DNA from: Megalonaias nervosa
Taxonomy: Eukaryota; Mollusca; Bivalvia; Unionida; Unionidae
Direction: 5' to 3'
DNA length: 64,000 nt
Assembly (NCBI GenBank): GCA_016617855.1
Contig: JAECUM010001747.1
Location: 62,001-126,000, forward strand
Under the pieces are notes generated by a model. The model did no database searches. It saw only the letters and a program-made list of their open reading frames with translations, and was not told where the DNA came from. A program made the translations under genes and the position numbers. Shown here in pieces: positions 41,201 to 55,200 of this stretch (position 1 is the first letter of the stretch; each line of letters starts with the position of its first letter).

Positions 41201-44200
41201 TGATCGTTGATTATAAATGATCAAAGTCTGTATCATATGATGTCTTTTACTATTGAATCATGTGACATGAAGTCATTATTGGAATTGGAGTATCACCCAT
41301 AGAGGTGAAAAATATTTCTCATTTTCAAATGTGGATCAATCTCATGTATATTACTGACATGTTATTATTGAATGATAATGTGTAGAAAGTAATCAGTCTA
41401 CTGAACAGTGTATTTAATTTGTCCACTATACACAGTGTATTTAATCAGTTCACTATGCACAGTGTATGTTGTCAGTTTGCTCTTTTATATCTTTGTTCTT
41501 TATTTTAGAAAAAATATGACCACATTGTTAGTCTACTTGATTACAATTTGAAAGAAATAACAATGTTATCATAAGTATGAATATCAATGAATTATTTTTC
41601 TTTTCATAGTCTCACGCATGGCTCCCCTCTTAAAAATTTGCGAACACCCCTGGCCTTGCGGACGAATTTTAACCTGACCAACTCTAAGAAGTCTGATTCT
41701 ACTGACCACCTAAATCAGCAGCCAATAAAATTGGACACAGACCATATGATGTCCATGCCCAGCCTGCCAACTAGTCAACTGACGGAATGTCATTTAATTG
41801 CCAAGACCCTCACTGCTCATGAGATTGAGGAGGAATGGAAAAATAGTATTCTAATGAGGTATGATTTATGAAAATACTTTTGGCATTTCCATCTTGTCTT
41901 TTGTTCAGACTCTAGTCCAACTGCAAACTGCACAGCCGTCACATAAAGTGCAAGCAGATCTGGGTCTGTGCAGTTTATTAGGAGTAATAAGTAGAACAAA
42001 TAACATAGACCCTGATCTGCAGGTGCGTTATGCTACAGCAGATCAGGATCTTTATTGTTTGCGGTTTGACCCATCTTATAAACAAGTACATACGGTAGGT
42101 TATCTTTTTTTTTGAGATGGTCTCAGTCACGTGAAATTTCAGGTCAGGTTAGCATGATCAAGCACTGGTCAATCAAGATAAATTTAAGACCGATGTTTGC
42201 CTGGGTAACCATCACTACTCATTTTGCAGGTTAAGAAGGCATATACTGAGTCAAAATTTCTTTATGAAAAAAATTATCAGTACGCTGTAAATAACAATAT
42301 ACAAAGAAATTTTGATCCTGTTAAAATGTTAATAATACTACTGTCTAGTGAAATTTGTTTTTGTTTTTTTTTATTTAAATTTGGTTTTAGTCTGATCATC
42401 CTAAATGAGACATGCCCTGTTGTATTTGAACATTAAAGGTGTCAGTCAGGTGTTACAGCTATGTCCACAAATGTTTCTGTGAGAACCTAATTAAGTGATG
42501 TGTTTTTTTATCTCTGACATGCAGAAGTAATTGTTGGATTGTTGCAATCAATTAAAAGTTGACCTTTGTATTATCACTTTTATTATGTTGTTTGTATCAA
42601 ATGTTGTAAAGGAGATGGAATAAACAAGTTAAAAGGCATGCAGATGCTATCTGTGTTAGAGCTAGCGGTCTTGGTTGTGTTATTGACAATTATTTTCTGT
42701 GTGATTGTAGAGTGGGTATTCAACCATTAGCATGTGCCTTCCCCCCCCCCATTGATATTCATTCTTTTTTTAATTTAATATGTCCCTCGGTAACTCTTGC
42801 CCAAGCTGATTCTGCAAAATATTTATTTGGACTATGTTGTGCATGAGTTATCAAAGGAGACGTGTACTTCACAAATTTTCTATGTTTGATTTCTTGACTT
42901 ATCTCTTTCTAATAAAACAAAACCCCGTCTTTCCTGAAATGTAAATGTATATCAGTTTGTGAGTTGCATAAAGATTACTAGATTATACCTCCACATACAT
43001 TTCACAAATAAAGCAGTTTTTAACAACTACTAAGGTACCAGTACAGGTCTGTAGTAAAAGATTTTGTGGAAATAATCCCTGCAATATACAGGTTATACAC
43101 TGGCCTTCTCTTATATGTATAAATCCACTTCATCTGTAGTGAAACAATTAACTCATAAAGGAAGTGGTCTTGTGTATGGAGTGTATTGGTAAAATGTACT
43201 TCAGTACTTTGTTATATGATGAGTTGGTCTTATATCAGACACTAATTTCTCTTCATAATGGTCTCACAATAGTGGATGACAGTATCGGCACTGAACCAGA
43301 GATTAATTTCTCTTCATAATGGTCTCACAATAGTGGGAGAGAGTAGAGGCATTGACTTAGATCAGACACTAATATCTCTTTTACTACATGGCTTATAATA
43401 TGGGGATGAGAGTATAGCATTCAGACTTGAATCAGACACTAACCTCTCTTCATAATGGTCTCTCAGTGGAGGATGTGAGTATAGCATTCAGACTTGAATC
43501 AGACACTAACCTCTCTTCATAATGGTCTCTCAATGGGGGATGTGAGTATAGCATTCAGACTTGAATCAGACACTAAGCTCTCTTCATAATGGTCTCTCAA
43601 TGGGGGATGTGAGTATAGCATTCAGACTTGAATCAGACACTAACCTCTCTTCATAATGGTCTCTCAATGGGGGATGTGAGTATAGCATTCAGACTTGAAT
43701 CAGATACTAACCTCTCTTCATAATGGTCTCTCAGTGGGGGATGTGAGTATAGCACTCAGACTTGAATCAGATACTAACCTCTCTTCATAATGGTCTCTCA
43801 ATGGGGGATGTGAGTATAGCATTCAGACTTGAATCAGACACTAACCTCTCTTCATAATGGTCTCTCAATGGGGGATGTGATATAGCATTCAGACTTGAAT
43901 CAGACACTAACCTCTCTTCATAATGGTCTCTCAATGGGGGATGTGAGTATAGCATTCAGACTTGAATCAGACACTAACCTCTCTTCATAATGGTCTCTCA
44001 ATGGGGGATGTGAGTATAGCATTCAGACTTGAATCAGACACTAACCTCTCTTCATAATGGTCTCTCAATGGGGGATGTGAGTATAGCATTCAGACTTGAA
44101 TCAGACACTAAGCTCTCTTCATAATGGTCTCTCAATGGGGGATGTGAGTATAGCATTCAGACTTGAATCAGACACTAACCTCTCTTCATAATGGTCTCTC

Positions 44201-47200
44201 AATGGGGGATGTGAGTATAGCATTCAGACTTGAATCAGACACTAAGCTCTCTTCATAATGGTCTCTCAATGGGGGATGTGAGTATAGCATTTAGACTTGA
44301 ATCAGACACTAACCTCTCTTCATAATGGTCTCTCAATGGGGGATGTGAGTATAGCATTCAGACTTGAATCAGATACTAACCTCTCTTCATAATGGTCTCT
44401 CAGTGAGGGATGTGAGTATAGCATTCAGACTTGAATCAGACACTAACCTCTCTTCATAATGGTCTGTCAATGGGGGATGTGAGTATAGCATTCAGACTTG
44501 AATCAGACACTAACCTCTCTTCGTAATGGTCTCTCAATAGCGGATGTGAATATAGCATTCAGACTTGAATCAGACACTAACCTCTCTTCGTAATGGTCTC
44601 TCAATAGGGGATGTGAATATAGCATTCAGAGTTGAATCAGACACTAACCTCTCTTCATAATGGTCTCTCAGTGGGGGATGTGAGTATAGCATTCAGACTT
44701 GAATCAGACACTAACCTCTCTTCATAATGTTCTCTCAGTGGGGGATGTGAGTATAGCATTCAGACTTGAATCAGACACTAAGCTCTCTTCATAATGGTCT
44801 CTCAATGGGGGATGTGAGTATAGCATTCAGACTTGAATCAGACACTAACCTCTCATCATAATGGTCTCTCAATGGAGGATGAGAGTATAGCATTCAGACT
44901 TGAATCAGACACTAACCTCTCTTCATAATGGTCTCTCAATGGGGGATGTGAGGATAGCACTCAGACTTGAATCAGACACTAACCTCTCTTCATAATGGTC
45001 TCTCAATGGGGGATGTGAGTATAGCATTTAGACTTGAATCAGACACTAAGCTCTCTTCATAATGGTCTATCAATGGGAGATGTGAGTATAGCATTCAGAC
45101 TTGAATCAGACACTAAGCTCTCTTCATAATGGTCTCTCAATGGGGGATGAGAGTATAGCATTCAGACTTGAATCAGACACTAACCTCTCTTCATAATGGT
45201 CTCTCAATGGGGGATGTGAATATAGCATTCAGACTTGAATCAGACACTAACCTCTCTTCATAATGGTCTCTCAATAGAGAATGTGAATATAGCATTCAGA
45301 CTTGAATCAGACACTAACCTCTCTTCATAATGGTCTCTCAATAGGGGATGTGAATATAGCATTCAGACTTGAATCAGACACTAAGCTCTCTTCATAATGG
45401 TCTCTCAATGGGGGATGTGAGTATAGCATTCAGACTTGAATCAGACACTAAGCTCTCTTCATAATGGTCTCTCAAGGGGATGTGAATATAGCATTCAGAC
45501 TTGAATCAAACACTAACCTCTCTTCATAATGGTCTCTCAATGGGGGATGTGAGTATAGCATTCAGACTTGAATCAGACACTAAGCTCTGTTCATAATGGT
45601 CTCTCAATAGGGGATGTGAATATAGCATTCAGACTTGAATCAAACACTAACCTCTCTTCATAATGGTCTCTCAATGGGGGATGTGAGTATAGCATTCAGA
45701 CTTGAATCAGACACTAACCTCTCTTCATAATGGTCTCTCAATGGGGGATGAGAGTATAGCATTCACACTTGAATCAGACACTAACCTCTCTTCATAATGG
45801 TCTCTCAAGGGGGGATGAGAGTATGGCATTTAGACTTGAATCAGACACTAACCTCTCTTCATAATGGTCTCTCAGTGAGGAATGTTCGTATTGCCATTTA
45901 GACTTGAATCAGACACTAACCTCTCTTCATAATGGTTTCACAATAGAGGCATGAGTATATAGGCATTCAGAACTTGGCTGTATCAGAAAATTCATTAGCC
46001 TAAAGTGCTTTTATCAAAATGTTTTATATGTGCAGTTTACAGAGGGTGTTGGGAGTTACCAGTCTGGATGAGATAATGGATAGTCAGTTGGTCAGTGGCA
46101 AGAACATCATGCACAACTGTCTTTATGTCAACAAGAGTGGCGTGGTCACCAATATCGATCCTAAAGGTATGCTCTTAACATGTACCTTGTCCCAATGCCA
46201 CAGCAGTAATATCCTTTCCATGCACTTTTCAATCTTGGGATGAATCTCTGTTTGCAGTACATGAAAGGCTACAGTACACACAAAGCCAATTGGACCATGT
46301 TATGCTATGCTTAACAATATATATTTGCTAATAAGTCCAACTGCAAACTCCACAGACTAAGATCTGCTGTTGCATAATGTGCAGCCAGATCAGGGTCTGT
46401 GCAGTTTGTTAGAACAGTGTATCCCCTAGGGGTGCAAAATTGAGAATCAAAAATCCTCTTGGTGCTAGAAATGGGGGTCAGACTGAGTAATAAATCAAAT
46501 ATTGGTATCAAAACTAGGAGGGTAAAAGAAAATACTGTAGGAGTAATCAGTCGAACAAACAACATAGACCTTGATCTGCAGATGTATATGCTATAATGAC
46601 AGGTCAGGATCTTTGTTGTTTTTAGTTTGACCTGACTTATTAGCAAGTATATATGGTATGTAGGGTACAGTTGAGTGTAATACTGTGCTGCTATCACCAG
46701 GTGTAAGTTGTGCTCAACCACACAGTCCACTTGACGGACTAACTTGTATATTTAACTATCCTGAAACAAGTTACAGCTAGTTGTAACTCAGTGTTAAATC
46801 CAAATGTAACACTCAACAGAACAGTATATGTTTGGCCAGATGTGGATTTTTCACTGAGTAATGGGGTGCAAGTCAGGGGCAGCTACACAGGCATTGGTGG
46901 AAATGGTCCTTTTTTGTGTATAGTCATTCATCCAGTGTGTCTTTTGAAATCTGTTTCATCCACGTTGTCCACCAACTCAAGCCAACATCTGAGTTGTCAA
47001 GAATTAATTGCAAAACCTGTGCAGTTTATGTAGAAAAGATGAAGTTTAAAATTCAGAATTCTACATTTTACAACTTATTCCTTAAACTGGATTATTTTTT
47101 AACTTGATTTAAGATAATGTCAGTCTTTATCCAGTTGCTAGTTTTTAGGGCAATTTATTGTAAAATGTTCATCTACCTGTACTAAGATCACGGAAAGTTC

Positions 47201-49182
47201 CAGCTGCAAAGAGCTCTTCGAGATTACTAACAAGCTAATGTCAAGGAACAAATGTACACCACTTTCAACTACCTTCTCTCCAGTCGACCTTCTGGACCTG
47301 TTTGCAGATTTCTTTCGTGACAAAGTATAAACCATCAGAGATATGCTTGACAACACAATTTCAATTGACTCATCATCACCATACAGTTACGATACAGAAT
47401 TTCAGCAGCAATTGTTAGCAGCATTTGAACCTGTCTCTATGGATTTAGTATGTACAATCGCGATGAAGAGTGCACCAAAGTCATGTGAACTTGATCCATT
47501 TCCAACATCACTGCTGCTTGAGTGCTTAGATCCAATATTGCCTTCACTAACTGATGTTATTAATACCTCTCTCTCATCCGGGGAATTCCCATCATTTTTC
47601 AAAACTGCCATTGTAAAGCCTCTGATGAAGAAACCAACACTCAACCGTAATGATTTAAAGAACTACCGCCAAGTTTCTAATCTCCCATTCATGTCAAAAA
47701 CCTTAGAAAAAGTTGTTCTATCCCAACTTGTATCTCATCTGAATTCAAACAGTCTTTTTAACAATGTACAGTCTGCATATCGCCCTTGCCACAGTACTGA
47801 AACTAGTCTTCTGACAGTAGTTAATGACCTTCTCTCTGCTTTAGATAGTGGAACGATTACAGTCCTCACTCTCCTTGACTTATCTGCAGCATTTGACACA
47901 ATAGACCATGATATATTACTTCACCATCTCCAGCATGTATTTGGCATTCATGATACAGCCTTACTGTGGTTCTTACTGTGGTTCAAGTCGTACTTGGTCA
48001 ACAGGACACAGATTGTGTCCGCAAATGGAATACACTCCAGCCCAGTTGATCTATGTTGTGGTGTTCCGCAGGGGTCTGTTCTTGGACTTGTTCTCTTCAT
48101 TCTATACACTCAGCTGCTCTCAAGTGTCATAGATCATCATCCAGTGTCTCACCAGTTGTATGCTGATGATGATACCCAAATATACAAATCTAGCCACCCA
48201 ACTGAAGTTGATGCTACCATCCAAGGCATAGAGAGGTGCATTTCTGATGTGAAATCATGGATGACATGTAACAAGTTGCAGATGAATGATGATAAAACTG
48301 AAGCCATTCTGATTACAACACAAACTCATTCACATCCTTTACACTAAACAATAAATATCAGCAACACTAACATTAAATTCACACAGTCAGTACGAAACCT
48401 AGGTGTTAATTTCCACAGTGCTCTCATATTGCAACAATATGCCATGAACATAAGGCTGCATATCTTGAGCTGAGACACATCAGCTCCATTCTCAAATATC
48501 TTTCAGTTGATGCCACTAAAACACTTGTGTGTTCCTTTAGTTAGTATTTTCAAGACTGGACTACTCAATTCTGTCTGGTTCATCTCAATATCTACTTAGA
48601 AACTTCAGAAAGTTCAAAACACAGCTGCTCGATCATCCTTAGAGTACCACGATCAGAACACACTCCCCCCCCACTGCTCTGTACCCTACACTGGCTATCC
48701 ATTTGATTCAGAATCAAACACAAAATTTGTTCTCTGTTCTATGTTTCACTGATGGGCCCCAGTCTTACATACCTATCTGACCTCACCAATGTGTACACAC
48801 CAGCAAAATACTTACACTCCTCTTCTGACAATCATATACTCATTATTCCCACTATGAAAATGAAATCATATGGACAACGTTCTTTTGCATACCAGGGCCC
48901 AGCAATGTGGAATGAATTGCCCACTGAACTTAGACACAAAGACACAGTGATCTCATTCAAGAGCGCTCTTAAAACTCACCTATTTTGACTGCAAGAACAG
49001 ACTTGAAGACCTAATAATGTTTCCTACCTTAAATATTTTCAGCATGTTTTACGTTTTCTAATTTCATGGTATTTGTTTTTTTTGCATTCATATAATTGTA
49101 TATATGTTTTTTTTATGTTTTAGGTGTTGTTTAATGTTGTAAAGCACTTAGAGCTTCTAAAGATTAGGTGCTATACAAAGTC

Positions 49183-49230
<48 letters not shown>

Positions 49231-52200
49231 TACAATGTTTAAAAGTTCAGTAACATAGCTGCATTCTTTTTTTACAGCAGTAAATGTGATTTGTACAAAA
49301 ATATCTCTGTTAGTTCCTGGGTTAAAAGATTGAAGGTTGAAGATGCAGGGAGTCATTAAGAAGAGATGTGTTGCAAGAAGATAGAATTTTTAGATATGTT
49401 ATCATATTTGCTGGGAAAACTGTATTTAAGTTTAGCTAATATGTTAACATTCATATCCTTTTCACTTTCCATAGTCTAATTGTTGTATAATCCAACCATT
49501 TTTATATTTGCTTGTCCCTCATCTGTTTCATCTTTATATATTAGAATTGTGCAAATAGATGAATGAGCCTGATGTTTTTTACACTTGATTTAATATAATT
49601 TATCCATCCACAAGTGGAGATATTGTTAGATGTTCAGTTGACTCATAGAGTCTATGAAGAAAAATGTTGTTTCTGTCACTAGTGTTGAAGAAATATTTTC
49701 CTGTCACAACTTTACATTTGATGTATATTTGTCTTTCAGAGCACCTGCCACACTGGGCTTTCTCAGCTATGAAGTGTCTTGCCTATTGTAAGCATACTGC
49801 TTCTAGCAACAATTAAATGACCTACTGAGGGATAAGACTTGAAAATTTCAATAAAAAAATCACTTGCCCAGACAGACAAGTATATGGCTTGAAAATCTCA
49901 AAAAATCACTTGCCTAGTCAGACGAGGATAGGGCTTGAAAATCTCAAAAAAAATCACTTGCCCAGACAGACAAGCATAGGGCTTGAAAGTCTCTAAAAAT
50001 TCACTTTCCCAGTCTGACAAGTATAGGGCATGCAAAAAATCTCTTAAAATCACTTGCCCAGACAGACAAATATAGGGCTTGAAAATCTATAAATATCAAT
50101 TGCCCAATCAGACAAGTATAGGGCTTGAAAATTTCAAAAAATGACATGCCTAGTCAGACTAGGATAGAGCTTGAAATCTCCAAAACAAAATCTACTAGCC
50201 CAATCAGACAAGTACTCAAATCTTTAATCATCCATCATAACTTTTTGGCCAGCTGTTATAAAATTAAAACATTGACAATGCTAATGGCCTGATTTTTGGG
50301 GTGATCAGAAATGTTATATTGTGATCCTTCTTACACCAGTTGTGAATAATGAAAACTTTGGGCCAGTGTGTTCACTATTAATCATTTGTAGTGAAGAGTG
50401 AGAGCAAAGTGCTAGTATGAGCTTGATCAAATGTGTAAAAACAAGCATCCAGCAGAAAGTATGGACTTAGAGTGAAAAAAGTCGTCAGTATTCTCAACAG
50501 GATGTCCTTACGTTACAGAATACTGGTCAGCCATGACTGGAAAATTCACACACCCACCATAAATTTTTGTTGGTCATTTCAAGTTTTTTCATTGAATTGT
50601 AAACCCAAGGAAAGATAGGAATGGCTAATTGTATCCAGAATATGTACTTATTATCAGTTTACTTCTCTCTATAAATATTTTAATACCCCCAGCATCAGCA
50701 TTTGTGTTCATACCTATATAATCATATACATATTGTATGTACAATCTAACTGCAGCTCAATGATTCTTTCTTCCTCGATCCTAGGCAACAGTTTGGTGCA
50801 TCTTTCCCCTCAGGAGGGGTTTTAGGGGCTGGTTTTGTGCATGTAGATTATTTGTACATTCTTGATTACCTTTTTCAGGGATGAGAATTTTCCACAGATT
50901 TCAGTGATTTTCAGTGTTGTCTGGGTCATTTCTAAGATTGATATAAATTCCTTAAGAAATTTGGTGGGGGGGGTAGGGTCAGTTAATTGAGCACATTTTT
51001 ACTGGACGGTTCCATGCCTGGTCATAGTTTTAGACATACTGTAGTTGTGCATTTCCTAATAATGAATTTCTGATGCCACTCCAAGTCCAATCTAATCAGA
51101 ATCACTTGTTTTCTCTGCTGCTTTAGATTTATTAATTGCATGAATGTCATGACACATTTAACAATTTTGCTATTTCCTGATAAGGAATATTCAGTATCAG
51201 CCTAAAGTAATTGGAATCAGTTTGTTTTCTCTGTTATTGTATCATCAATTTTATAACATGTCTGTCAGAAAAGTGTTGTAATTCTAATTGCATCAGATGG
51301 TGCCAGGATTCAGGAAATGGACTGTAAAACAAGTTTATTTGGGCAAGGTTGGATCAGCATGTTGATATGTTAACGAATCATGAAGTGAAGTGATTCCAAG
51401 TGTGGGAGTTTGTAATAAAAGTGGACATAGCAGGATAGGCATACTCACTTTGTGAATGCCTCATTAGTTGCAGAGGCAACAGTGTCGGGGTACTAATAGA
51501 ATACTGCACAGACTCAAAAAGGCATAAGGAAAAGGTGCTGACTTCTGTTATATGATAATGATCATAATGCTGGTGATTACATTTATGTAGATTGACACAA
51601 ATAGTATCAGAGGATAGGACTGCCTTGTTTTGTTATAGTGTTTTTGTTGCTGATAAGTTGTACCATTTGTATATAATGTGTTGTTCTTATAACAAACAGA
51701 TTTTATAAATCTTTCCTTGTTGTTGCACGTTGCCTAGAGAAGTTTTTGTTCTGGATTTTCAAATTCTTTATGCAACATATATTCAAAATGCTTAAGCTTC
51801 AAGGGGCTTTGCCCTCAGTGCCCCCACCACCACCACCAGGGTTTTACCCCTGGACTCTGATTTGGGGTCAAAGTGCCCCTAAACCTCCAGCAAAGTTTTC
51901 ATGGATTTTCAACAAAGTCCATTCTCGTCCCTGCTTTTCACATTTACCTGAGAGCATTTATGCACTCTGTACACATAATATTAAATTTGTTTCTTTTACT
52001 TCTGCATACTGGGAATCTTGAAAATTTATATCTCAAGCGCTGTTTATGGTAGAATGATAAGACAAGACTGTTGGAGTTTGTAGTCCCTCTAGTCAGGCAT
52101 GCGCTAACTTTTAAGCTGGCAAATAGTTGTGCCAACTAAAGCAACTTCTAAATAAGGTTATCCATATTTCATAATATCTGATATTTTGTTTTAAATAGAG

Positions 52201-55200
52201 TTTACTGTTTACATTTTTGCAGTCTTATATGCTCTAGCCATTCTACTTTCTGGAAATTACAATTTCGTGCAGGGCCAGAAAAAATCGACCAGAGCCTGCC
52301 CAGCTACTCTGGTTTTGAGAAGGATGTTTTCCACGTTGTAAGAGACTACTTTTGTGGACTTCCGGAGCCTCTTATGACCTTTGAAATGTATGAAGTCATT
52401 ACTAATATATTTGGTAAGTATTTCAGTTCAAATTTTATGAAAATGATTTGTCATTCAGCTGTTATCTGAAATAAAATCATAAAAGCAATTAATATTCCAA
52501 GAATATTTTACTGATGTGCAGTGTCATTTACTGAGTTCTTGACTGCTACAATTTCGCTTTAGTTTTCCTGGACCTTTTCACAAAAGTAGAGGCTATGGTT
52601 AGATTATCTATTTTACAGTCAGAGTATTTTTTCTCAAAGCATGCAGAGTTCTGTTCATTTATTAGGCTCTTCAGCTGTCACTGAAGCACTGGAGAATGCT
52701 CTATGGCACTAAAATCAAACAATAGTTGGATAATGGGTGAGGTCAAGTCCACAAGTGTGATACTATGATGAACTGTTGATAGGTAAAATATACTGTTGGG
52801 TTTGGGATCTACCTGATGAGATGATTCAAATAGAAATAAATATGTACTCCAATTGTGGCCTTGCATCAGTCAACTTATGAAGACTGGTTAGTTTGGGGTG
52901 GAGAGGGTTTTGTTTGATGATCAGCTATGCTAGAAACATATACATGCATGCTGAGTGATTTTCTTCAAAACTCATAATGTGATCAGGTCGTGTATTTGAG
53001 GGTGAAAGCAGATATTTTTAGTATATGTTTTCTCTGATAATACCTTGCTGATCACATTACAAATAATCCCACTTGGCGCTCAGCATTAAAATGTTAGTGT
53101 TAGGACTGGTCAGCCTGGTGTAAGTATGATGTGACTGGGTGGGACATGATGCCACATGTCTGTGGCATGATCCCCAGTGCTAGACATCACTATAAGTTGC
53201 CACGCTGCAGACATGATAGTGTTAAGACTCAGATTGTTAAAGCTATGTTAAAAATCCAAATCACACACACAAATAACCCCTCTCACCCTTCCACACAATT
53301 CAAGCATCCTTTGAAGTTTTTGCTCAAATGAAAATCTGGCACATCCAGGTATAGTGGTGGCCATGTAGTGGGTAGAAAGGGTCATTAAACTGTAAGATGG
53401 GTTATAGATGTGGTGCATTACAATCCTGAGACAGGTAAGAAAACTTAGTGTTCTTGAGAAAGGTTAATGTGATAAAAGATAAACAGTAGTTAAAGTAATT
53501 TCCCCATTACTCCAACTTGGACCAATTCATTTGTCTCCCTCAGACCTGGGCCAATTCCTCAGTCTCACTCAAACCTAGTCCAGTTTCTAAGACTCACTCA
53601 AACCTGGACCAATTTGTTAGTCTCATTCAAACATGGATCAATGTGTAGTCTCAGTCTTACCTGGACCAGTTTGTCAGACTCACTCAAACCTGCACCAGTG
53701 CATCAGTCTCAGTCAGACCTGGGGCAATATTGAGTGCATTGTGACTTCCAGCCTATTGAATCAAATCCAGAAAATTTCAGAATTAGATATTTCCAATGAC
53801 TCAACCTTTATTCCTGAAATAAAGGTTAAATTGTTGCAAGCCTTTTGGGTGGACTTTGGTAAGAAAATGTAACTCCTGGTATAAACTCTGCTTTGTTTTG
53901 TAGATTACTCATTATTTTACACCTCAAAATGAGATTTAATAACATAAAAACAAAAATGTTTAAAATTTTAGACACATATTTTTTAAGAAGTTTGATAGTT
54001 ACAATTCTACGATAATTATAATTCTGCAGTAACAGTTTTAATAGTTATTCCTATGTTGCAATATGGAAGAGCAAGGCTTGAATAACTCAACAAGGTGAGT
54101 TGAGATTTCAAGCTGTTTCATATTTTTGTGAGAGTGGTAACATTTCTAATGATTTACAGCAAATCATAAGTAAAACTTCGACAAGTAAGTTACTTATGCA
54201 AATTAAAACATTTGTTTTGAATGTAAAATGAAGCTTGTTTTGACGTTGATTCCTTTGTTATAAGAGATGCCTTTTACCATGTAGCCTATTACTTTGATAG
54301 TGCATATACCTACTGAAAATAAGAAGTTGAATAGGGCACAACCATTATATTTTTTAATGGAAACTGGATATCTCCTTTACAGAGAGTAATATACTGCATT
54401 ACATCAAATCTGATACTTAATTATGATTCACTCTGCTGGTAGTTTTTAGGATGGCCTTTTACAGATATTTTTGTCACATATTATCCTGACTATCCTTTAA
54501 AACTAAAAATAGTTGTTCTTCTCCAGCCTTTTTTCATGAATCTTTCACAGTCCAAAAGTACCAACTTGGACATGTGTATAAACAAAATTAAGTTAGAAAC
54601 AAGAAACATATTGCAGCTAGTGTTTTAAATTCAGAATTAGAATAAAAATTACAACTGAAAGTTAATGCAAAGAATTTTAGTTCCTTCTTATTATTAGCTG
54701 CTTGAATTTTAAGTGTCAGTTGAAATAGGATTTGCAAATTGATTTTTTTCCACTTGCAAAAAAGTTCAAGTAGTGAAGAAAGAGGTAATGCCTCAATTTG
54801 ATCTAGTACGTACATTAGTCATATGGAGTTGGTATATTACAGTATGGAGTTGCATATGACAATATGGAGTTTGTATATTACAATAGGGAGTTTGTATTAT
54901 TGCAATATTGAAATATTCCATATTACAGTTTAGATGCAGTGTCATACCATTTTAAGCAATTCCAACAGTTTTTTTAATTTATACATTGCAGAGTTAGTTC
55001 TTGACCATGTTAAAAATAAGCAGCTAATCCAGTTTTTCATCTTGTCAGATTGCTCTCAACAGTAAGTGTGCCACTGAATAATGTTGTCAGTTCACTTTAT
55101 ACATACTGTAAAGAAGAAAACATTGACAACATATTAATACTGGTGCACTGTATGCACTCATATTGGTATAAAATTGTGTTGCTAATACTGTTTAAATGAG

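Larger units (their letters stand above)
47150..49230 (+). mobile_element. CR1/L2-type LINE, 5'-truncated, with (ATT)n tail
   Basis: Non-LTR retrotransposon remnant in DEPDC1 intron 5, same strand as the gene. It lacks the endonuclease domain, keeps most of the reverse transcriptase, then a conserved C-terminal end FKSALKTHLF (to about 48987), a 3' UTR ending 'aaagcacttagagct...ggtgctatacaaag' and an ATT repeat. These 3' features are typical of the CR1/L2 group. Internal stops and shifts show it is dead. Confidence 0.88.

Noticed and set aside
46311..46730. 139-codon minus-strand ORF
   Set aside because: Coincides with the foldback element; related frames at 41861-42115 come from the second copy of the same repeat.
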